Source: Flavobacteriales bacterium
Lineage (GTDB): Bacteria; Bacteroidota; Bacteroidia; Flavobacteriales; Flavobacteriaceae
DNA length: 46,222 nucleotides
Assembly: GCA_027039975.1 (NCBI GenBank)
Contig: JALWFE010000041.1
Coordinates: 1-46,222, forward strand
Direction of reading: 5' to 3'
Part shown: positions 40,669 through 46,222 of the stretch, piece by piece
Layout of the letters: each line of letters starts with the position of its first letter
Numbering within the stretch: the first letter of the stretch is position 1
Position numbers and translations under genes: made by a program
Notes under the pieces: generated by a model
Seen by the model: the letters and a program-made list of their open reading frames with translations, nothing else
Databases searched by the model: none
What the model was told of the DNA's origin: nothing

Positions 40669-42615
40669 ATGGCAAAACAAAATAAAAAAACACCCGCAAA
40701 AAAAGGCAATCAAGGCGAACCGCCTAAAAAAGTATTCAATCTGCGGTTTTTTATAACTTATATTTTGCTCTTCATATCTACGTATATGATGATGAAAAGT
40801 TGTGAAAAACAAAAAATGCTGGAAGAAAAACAAAAAAAAGAGCAGAGAATCAAAGATTCCATAGCAAAATTAAAAGAAAAAGAAGTTACTAAGGAATTGA
40901 CTGTCGTTAAAGATTCCGCAGGTATCGTTAAAGCGGCACAATTGATTGGTAATTTCAGTTATAACCTGACTGTTGAGGACAAACAACCCGATGTGGTTTT
41001 TGAAAATGATTTGTTTAAAGTGGTAATTGCCAAAAAAGGCGGTTATTTTAAAACATTCGAACTTAAAAAATACAAAACATTCGATTCTTTGCCTTTGTTT
41101 TTGATAAAAGACAATGCCGGTTTTAACTTAAAACTAAAAACCAAAGATGGCAAGGAAATCAATACCGGAGTATTAGAATTTCATCCGGCTGTTACAAAAA
41201 ACAGTAAGAATACCAAAATTTCTATGAAATTGTATGCAGGACCGGATAAATATTTGGAATACGAATACGTCTTCCGTCCGGATGATTATATGTTTGACTT
41301 TAATGTGCGCACCAAAAATTTGGAAGACGTATTGCAAAGTTCTGATATACCCTTGCATTGGGAATTAAAAGCCTACCGGCATGAAAAATCCATCTCGTAT
41401 GAAAATCCTTTTACGAGTCTTAAATATGAATATGAAGACGGTAAAGTAGACAATTTAAGTGGTATGTCTGACGAAGATACCGATGAAGCCGAAGATGTTA
41501 ATTGGGTAGATTTTAAACAGCATTTCTTTTCTACATTCTTGATTTCCAACGAGAAGTCATTTGATAAGGCAAAATTCAAGCAAATTAATTTGGCAAAATC
41601 CGGTGAAGATACTTTGAAGTACACCAAACATTTCTTTGTCGATACCGCTTTAAAGCCGGATACCGGTAATTTGTCTTATCAAATGAAGATGTTTTATGGT
41701 CCGAATGATTACAAACTTTTGGAGAGTTATAATATGGGTATTGAAGAAGTCATTCCGCTTGGTTGGGGTATTTTCGGTTGGCTTAACAAATGGTTGTTTA
41801 TGCCGTTGTTTAACTTTTTGAGCAGTTTCATCAGCAATTACGGATTAGTGATAATTTTGATGACAATCATTGTCAGATTGTTAGTCTCGCCGTTGACTTA
41901 CAAAACTTATGTGTCGCAGGCCAAAAGCAAGATATTGAGACCTGAAATAGAAGAAATTAACAAGAAATACAAAGACAATCCCGCTAAACGCCAAAAAGAG
42001 ATTATGGCATTGCAATCCAAAGCAGGAGTTAGTCCTATGGCAGGATGTTTGCCTTCATTGATATTTTTACCGATTTTTTATGCTTTGTTCCGCTTTTTTC
42101 CGGCGGCTATCGGATTGCGGCAAAAGGGATTTTTATGGGCAGACGATTTATCCGCTTACGATTCTATAATGCATTTGCCGTTTAAAATACCGGCTTACGG
42201 TGAGCATGTCAGTTTGTTTGCACTTTTAGCATCTGTTACAATGTTTATATATATACGGATGAGTGCCTCCAATCAAACCGCTATGCCCAAGCAAGAAGGG
42301 ATGCCGGATATGCAAAAGATGATGAAATGGATGATGTATTTGTCGCCGATAATGTTATTGTTCTTTTTCAATAATTACGCCAGTGGATTGAGTTTGTATT
42401 ATTTTATTTCCAATTTGATGACGATTATTATCTTGGTAGTCATCAAAAATTATGTTATCGATGAAGAAAAACTCAAAGCTGTTATTGAAGAAAACAAGAA
42501 AAAACCGAAAAAACAAGGACGTTTTGCTCGTAAAATGGCTGAATTGATGGAAAAAGCCGAAGAGCAAAAACGTTTGCAGGAGGAGATGAAAAAACAGCGA
42601 AAGCGTAAGAAATAG
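40669..42615 (+). CDS. yidC: Membrane protein insertase YidC
   Basis: A 648-residue insertase that inserts and folds inner membrane proteins with or without SecYEG. A short basic N-terminus and first helix (about 25-43) are followed by a large periplasmic beta domain (about 60-350). The conserved core then has the membrane helices: VIPLGWGIFGWLNKWLFMPLFNFLSS, GLVIILMTIIVRLLVSPLTYKTYVSQAKSK with the conserved hydrophilic-groove arginine, and MAGCLPSLIFLPIFYALFRFFPAA with the loop PAKRQKEIMALQSKAGVSP. FNNYASGLSLYYFISNLMTI follows. The C-terminal tail is strongly basic (MKKQRKRKK), as often in YidC where it contacts ribosomes. A GC-rich hairpin follows the gene. Confidence 0.97.
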   Translation: MAKQNKKTPAKKGNQGEPPKKVFNLRFFITYILLFISTYMMMKSCEKQKMLEEKQKKEQRIKDSIAKLKEKEVTKELTVVKDSAGIVKAAQLIGNFSYNLTVEDKQPDVVFENDLFKVVIAKKGGYFKTFELKKYKTFDSLPLFLIKDNAGFNLKLKTKDGKEINTGVLEFHPAVTKNSKNTKISMKLYAGPDKYLEYEYVFRPDDYMFDFNVRTKNLEDVLQSSDIPLHWELKAYRHEKSISYENPFTSLKYEYEDGKVDNLSGMSDEDTDEAEDVNWVDFKQHFFSTFLISNEKSFDKAKFKQINLAKSGEDTLKYTKHFFVDTALKPDTGNLSYQMKMFYGPNDYKLLESYNMGIEEVIPLGWGIFGWLNKWLFMPLFNFLSSFISNYGLVIILMTIIVRLLVSPLTYKTYVSQAKSKILRPEIEEINKKYKDNPAKRQKEIMALQSKAGVSPMAGCLPSLIFLPIFYALFRFFPAAIGLRQKGFLWADDLSAYDSIMHLPFKIPAYGEHVSLFALLASVTMFIYIRMSASNQTAMPKQEGMPDMQKMMKWMMYLSPIMLLFFFNNYASGLSLYYFISNLMTIIILVVIKNYVIDEEKLKAVIEENKKKPKKQGRFARKMAELMEKAEEQKRLQEEMKKQRKRKK

Positions 42616-42629
42616 ATATCAAATATTTA

Positions 42630-42710
42630 GACCTGACAGGTTGGTTTTTCAATCTGTCAGATTTGTGAAATAGAAAAGGCCTGGCTGGTTGGTAAAACCT
42701 ACCGGGTCTT
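42630..42710 (+). terminator. Hairpins after yidC, probable terminator
   Basis: A GACCT-GAC-AGGT repeat and CTGACAG/CTGTCAG pairing (about 42634-42660) are followed by a longer stem of AAGGCCTGG (42676-42684) with CCGGGTCTT (42702-42710), including two G-U pairs, then ATTTAT. The loop itself contains a GGTaaaACC inner stem. Confidence 0.5.
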
Positions 42711-42771
42711 ATTTATAAAAAAATTATAAAAGTAGTTCATTATTTATTAATTTTACACAAAATACAAACAA

Positions 42772-44541
42772 ATGCATATCAAACGAATTTTTTTCTTTTT
42801 ATTATTACTGTCCGGCTATTTTGTGATTGCCCAACAAACTTACTACGTTGACCAACAAAATGGGAATGATGCTAATGACGGTTTAAGTACTGCTTCGGCA
42901 TTTCAAAATTTTGATACGGCTATTGCCAATGTCCAACCGGGAGATACCATATCCATTATCGGAACTTATCACAATCCGGCTTATAACCCTAATTATACTT
43001 ATAACGGTTCGCCAAACGACCTGCATGTTTGGAATTTTGAAAATACAATTCGTATCGGTGGATTGAACGGAACTCCTAATGCTTACATTACGATAAAGGC
43101 TTATGATTCGAATACCAAATTATTAGGAGATGGTGCCAATATTATCCGTGTACTCAATTCTTCATATTTACGTTTTGAAGGATTAAATATTGAAGGGGAA
43201 GTGGAACGTATTCCTTTGAGTACAGCATTGGCTTTGCAATTTGTTTATGTTATAGCCGATAACAATATGATTGGAACATTGACACATCCTGACATCCAAG
43301 ATATTCATTACAGGAATTTGGACGAAACAAATGATAATGACGGTATTGTAGAAGACACTGATATTTATACGGACATTAGTAATTTACCGGTTTACAGACC
43401 CTCGTATACCGATACACGGGGTATGTATTTTACTAATTGTGAGCATATTGCAATAGTAAATAATACCGTTCACCATACCCCCGGTGTTGGTATACGGGTG
43501 GCAAACAGTAAGAATATTGAGATATCGAAAAATGAAATTTACCGCTGTTCGGCACGGTCATATTCAGGTACTCATGCTTTGGTAGTGACTAAAACCAAAC
43601 CTGTTGGCAGTAATAATTACTGTATTTCAATAGAAAAAAATACAGTTCATCATAATTATAATGAAATTTATTCTTGGTCGCCTCAAAAAACGATTATAAA
43701 TCCACGTATCGATGAAGGAAAAGGTATTTCGTTACAACAAAATAACCTAAACAACTGGGTAAATGGACAGGGTAGAATATTGGTGGCTAACAATATTTGT
43801 TATTGGAACGGCTATAGCGGTGTACATTCCAACGACGGGGAACGTATCGATATTATCAACAATACTTGTTTTATGAACTCTTATACCAATACGGTAACTT
43901 ATGCCAATGATGTACAAATGGGTAAAAATATCGGTATCAGTTGTCAACGTGGCAACGATATCAGAATGATTAACAATATTTCTGTTATAGATGCCGGTTG
44001 GGGTGGATTTGCTTTGTCAGCCGGTCTATCTACAAATTTGGAAGTGAAAAATAATTTGGTTTACGGTGTCAACGGAACCCTTCTTTACGACCCCGATATA
44101 ATGGACATCAACTCAATTGAACAAGATCCGCTTTTTGTCAATGCTCCGGTTAATTACCAAGATGAAACTTATTCGTTTGATTTTCATTTACAATCATCTT
44201 CACCGGCTATTAATCAAGGTGATACGGGAAATTATGTACCGGTGGTTGATTACTATAATACCCCGAGAGATACCGATCCCGATATAGGCGCTGTGGAATA
44301 TTTTGTGTCGAATATTGAACAAGATGATAGTTACACTTTGTCCGTTTATCCTAACCCTGTTAACGAAAAACTTTATATCAACTCTTGGCAAAAACCGGTT
44401 ACATTTACGGTTTTTGAATGGCAGGGAAAAATTGTAATGAAAGGAATAATGAAAAATGATGGTATAAAAGTGAAATATTTACCGCAAGGAATGTACCTTA
44501 TTAAAATTATGAATCGATATTTAAAATTTGTAAAAAATTAG
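42772..44541 (+). CDS. Type IX-secreted right-handed beta-helix protein
   Basis: A 589-residue exported protein. The signal peptide (1-20, MHIKRIFFFLLLLSGYFVIAQ) is followed by YYVDQQNGNDANDGLSTASAFQNFDTAIANVQPGDTISI, the usual entry of pectate-lyase-like beta-helix proteins. Parallel beta-helix rungs follow (about 110-430), with repeated asparagine-rich turns such as NCEHIAIVNNTVHHTPGVGIRVANSKNIEISKNEIYRC. The last about 75 residues (LSVYPNPVNEKLYINSWQKP to YLIKIMNRYLKFVKN) are a type IX C-terminal sorting domain, so it should cross the outer membrane and be released or anchored on the surface. The fold suggests polysaccharide lyase or hydrolase activity; no specific catalytic residues can be assigned. 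Confidence 0.92.
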   Translation: MHIKRIFFFLLLLSGYFVIAQQTYYVDQQNGNDANDGLSTASAFQNFDTAIANVQPGDTISIIGTYHNPAYNPNYTYNGSPNDLHVWNFENTIRIGGLNGTPNAYITIKAYDSNTKLLGDGANIIRVLNSSYLRFEGLNIEGEVERIPLSTALALQFVYVIADNNMIGTLTHPDIQDIHYRNLDETNDNDGIVEDTDIYTDISNLPVYRPSYTDTRGMYFTNCEHIAIVNNTVHHTPGVGIRVANSKNIEISKNEIYRCSARSYSGTHALVVTKTKPVGSNNYCISIEKNTVHHNYNEIYSWSPQKTIINPRIDEGKGISLQQNNLNNWVNGQGRILVANNICYWNGYSGVHSNDGERIDIINNTCFMNSYTNTVTYANDVQMGKNIGISCQRGNDIRMINNISVIDAGWGGFALSAGLSTNLEVKNNLVYGVNGTLLYDPDIMDINSIEQDPLFVNAPVNYQDETYSFDFHLQSSSPAINQGDTGNYVPVVDYYNTPRDTDPDIGAVEYFVSNIEQDDSYTLSVYPNPVNEKLYINSWQKPVTFTVFEWQGKIVMKGIMKNDGIKVKYLPQGMYLIKIMNRYLKFVKN

Positions 44542-44553
44542 AAAAAATTTTGT

Positions 44554-44580
44554 TTGTCTTATATTTTAAAGACAAGTTTT
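44554..44580 (+). terminator. Probable terminator after the beta-helix gene
   Basis: TTGTCTT (44554-44560) and AAGACAA (44569-44575) form a 7-bp stem with an 8-nt loop, followed by GTTTT. The AT-rich stem is only moderately stable. Confidence 0.5.
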
Positions 44581-44616
44581 ACAAAAAAGAACGAATTAAT
44601 TTAATCATTTTTAGTA

Positions 44617-45348
44617 ATGAAGACCAATTTAAGTGTTAATATCAACAAAATAGCTACTTTACGCAATTCACGTGGCGGTAATTTTCCCGATGTTATTGAA
44701 TTTGCTCAGCGTGTGCAAGATTACGGTGCCGACGGTGTAACCATTCACCCGCGTCCGGATGAGCGACATATCAGGTATGCTGATGCCAGGGCATTGCGAC
44801 CGGTTGTTACTACGGAATTTAATATTGAAGGCAATCCAATTCCGAAATTTATCGATTTGGTGTTGGAAGTCAAACCCGAACAGGTGACTTTGGTGCCGGA
44901 CGATCCCAATCAATTGACTTCCGATCACGGTTGGGATACCCTTAAACATCAAAAATATTTACAGGAGGTTATAGCTGTGTTTAAACGGCATGGCATCAGA
45001 ACATCTATTTTTGTTGACCCGGTTTTAAAAATGGTGGAAGGTGCCGCCAAAACCGGAACTGACAGAATCGAGCTTTATACCGAATCTTATGCGGCAGAAT
45101 TTGCCAAAGGTAATTTGGAAGAAATCCGAAAATTTGCAGATGCCGCCCGTTTGGCACACGAATTGAGAATGGGCGTTAATGCCGGACATGACTTGAACCT
45201 CCAAAATATTGCTTATTTCAAACAAAATGTCCCGTATCTGGATGAAGTTTCCATAGGACACGCTTTGATTGTGGAATCATTGATTTACGGAATGCAAAAT
45301 GTTATCGGGATGTATCAACAAAAATTATCGGGAAATACGCCGGACTAA
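44617..45348 (+). CDS. pdxJ: Pyridoxine 5'-phosphate synthase
   Basis: A 243-residue TIM-barrel enzyme that joins 3-amino-2-oxopropyl phosphate and deoxyxylulose 5-phosphate to make pyridoxine 5'-phosphate, the last ring-closing step of the DXP-dependent vitamin B6 pathway. Recognisable segments are LSVNINKIATLRNSRGG, GADGVTIHPRPDERHI (substrate His/Arg), EFNIEGNP, QVTLVPDDPNQLTSDHGWD, RTSIFVDP, IELYTESYA, MGVNAGHDLNLQNI and EVSIGHALIVESL with the catalytic Glu and His. Length is normal. The alpha/beta hydrolase gene starts 11 bp after its stop, so the two form an operon. Several PLP enzymes in the window depend on its product. Confidence 0.97.
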   Translation: MKTNLSVNINKIATLRNSRGGNFPDVIEFAQRVQDYGADGVTIHPRPDERHIRYADARALRPVVTTEFNIEGNPIPKFIDLVLEVKPEQVTLVPDDPNQLTSDHGWDTLKHQKYLQEVIAVFKRHGIRTSIFVDPVLKMVEGAAKTGTDRIELYTESYAAEFAKGNLEEIRKFADAARLAHELRMGVNAGHDLNLQNIAYFKQNVPYLDEVSIGHALIVESLIYGMQNVIGMYQQKLSGNTPD

Positions 45349-45359
45349 AAGGATTTTTG

Positions 45360-46130
45360 ATGCAAATTTTACATTCTAAAATTCTGGGAAAAGGTCATCC
45401 GTTGTTGATTTTACACGGTTTGCTCGGTATGGGTGATAATTGGATAACTCTCGGTAGGCAATATGCGGCACAAGGTTTTGAAGTGCATTTGATAGACCAG
45501 CGGAACCACGGTAAAAGTTTTCACGACGACGATATGACTTATAACGAGCTTACCGAAGATTTATATAATTATGCCCAAGCATACAATTTAAAAAAAATCG
45601 ATTTAACCGGGCATTCCATGGGGGGAAAAACGGCTATGTTTTTTGCCTTGCAGTATCCGGAATTGTTACGCAAAATGGTTGTTGTTGATATTGCTCCGAA
45701 AAAATACCCGCCACATCACCGGTTTATTTTCAATACCATAAAAAAAATAAATTTAAGCCGGTTTAATTCACGTCGTGAAATTGAAAAGTTTGTATTGCAA
45801 TACATCGAATCACCGGCTATTGTTAAATTTATCTTAAAAAATTTGGCTCGTGATGAAAACAAAAATTTTGTTTGGAAAGCCAATATTCCCATTTTGTCAG
45901 AAGCTTTGAACGATTTGGGTGAAGCCTTACCGCCCTTGCAAGTCAGTCAAGTGCCGGTTTTATTTGTAAAAGGAGCCAAATCGCCTTATATCTTACCGGA
46001 AGATTACAGCTTGATAAAAGCTCATTTTCCAAATTCCGCAATAGTTGTCATTCCTGAAAGTGGTCACTGGGTGCATGCCGAACAACCTGCACTTTTTTTT
46101 AAAGAAACCTTAAAATTTTTAAAAGGGTGA
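45360..46130 (+). CDS. Alpha/beta-fold hydrolase, YbfF-like esterase
   Basis: About 256 residues from the ATG at 45360; an in-frame TTG directly before it is a less likely start. The fold markers are ILHGLLGMGDNW (oxyanion hole), LIDQRNHGKSFHDDDMTY, the nucleophile elbow GHSMGGKTAM (Ser about 95), and a late Asp/His pair with the His in ESGHWVHAEQP. This pattern is close to YbfF-type acyl-CoA or short-ester thioesterases/esterases. The natural substrate is unknown. It is co-transcribed with pdxJ, a pairing that may be only positional. It is followed by about 75 bp without a gene. Confidence 0.9.
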   Translation: MQILHSKILGKGHPLLILHGLLGMGDNWITLGRQYAAQGFEVHLIDQRNHGKSFHDDDMTYNELTEDLYNYAQAYNLKKIDLTGHSMGGKTAMFFALQYPELLRKMVVVDIAPKKYPPHHRFIFNTIKKINLSRFNSRREIEKFVLQYIESPAIVKFILKNLARDENKNFVWKANIPILSEALNDLGEALPPLQVSQVPVLFVKGAKSPYILPEDYSLIKAHFPNSAIVVIPESGHWVHAEQPALFFKETLKFLKG

Positions 46131-46205
46131 TTTTTAATATAGACGGTAAAAAGTTCATTTTTAAAGCATTAACAAAATTTTTAACTATCCGTTAATAATT
46201 TAATT

Positions 46206-46222
46206 ATGGAAAAGTTCAAAAA
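46206..46222 (+). CDS. Possible start of a further gene, cut by window end
   Basis: ATGGAAAAGTTCAAAAA at the right edge could begin a coding region (MEKFK...). Only five codons are visible, so this is a guess based on the A-rich upstream sequence and the ATG. Confidence 0.2.

Overview
The window reads as chromosomal DNA of a low-GC member of the Bacteroidota, most likely a flavobacterium. The grounds are: a TonB-dependent receptor with an N-terminal carboxypeptidase-like domain, a secreted beta-helix protein with a type IX sorting domain, a Sphingobacterium-type serine palmitoyltransferase, a GIGT-type surface protein remnant, and many promoters of the Bacteroidota pattern (TTG, about 19-21 nt, TAnnTTTG). 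I saw no rRNA, tRNA, phage, CRISPR array or intact insertion sequence. Most genes are housekeeping or envelope genes. The unusual content lies mainly between genes.

Left part (1-8.2 kb): the 5' end of a secreted FG-GAP-type repeat protein, a membrane-anchored lysozyme-like protein, MltG, an S41-type peptidase, a GNAT acetyltransferase, a repeat-filled 640-bp gap, an HtrA/Deg protease and a WbpP-type UDP-GlcNAc 4-epimerase. From 8.2 to 21.2 kb: RarA, a trans-sulfuration PLP enzyme with a PAP2 phosphatase, YaaA, a DUF4143 ATPase bracketed by 39-bp direct repeats, a lipoprotein, an SDR-type threonine dehydrogenase, a TonB receptor and an NtrY-like histidine kinase. This block is flanked by two inverted copies of a composite repeat of about 230-290 bp.

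From 21.2 to 31.5 kb: two crotonases (one without either catalytic glutamate), an M48 protease with a coupled small membrane protein, two decayed genes, CTP synthase, a polytopic membrane protein, a lipoprotein, a HerA-like ATPase and shikimate kinase. From 31.6 to 37 kb: an NlpC/P60 lipoprotein, GuaB without CBS domains, GuaA, a HEPN/MNT nucleotidyltransferase pair and a prohibitin-like protein.

From 37.2 to 46.2 kb: a probable three-gene sphingolipid operon (serine palmitoyltransferase, GNAT-type N-acyltransferase, Aur1-like PAP2 protein), YidC, the type IX-secreted beta-helix protein, and pdxJ with an alpha/beta hydrolase.

A striking non-genic theme is families of 7- and 8-bp tandem repeats. 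An AAATAACC-type octamer array lies directly before the start codons of three genes, with a two-unit version before a fourth. A GACATCN heptamer array lies just upstream of it in the three larger cases. Some dispersed repeats also appear to have been absorbed into coding sequence as signal-peptide n-regions. The strongest candidates for something undescribed are the direct-repeat-bracketed ATPase cassette and these start-codon-linked arrays.
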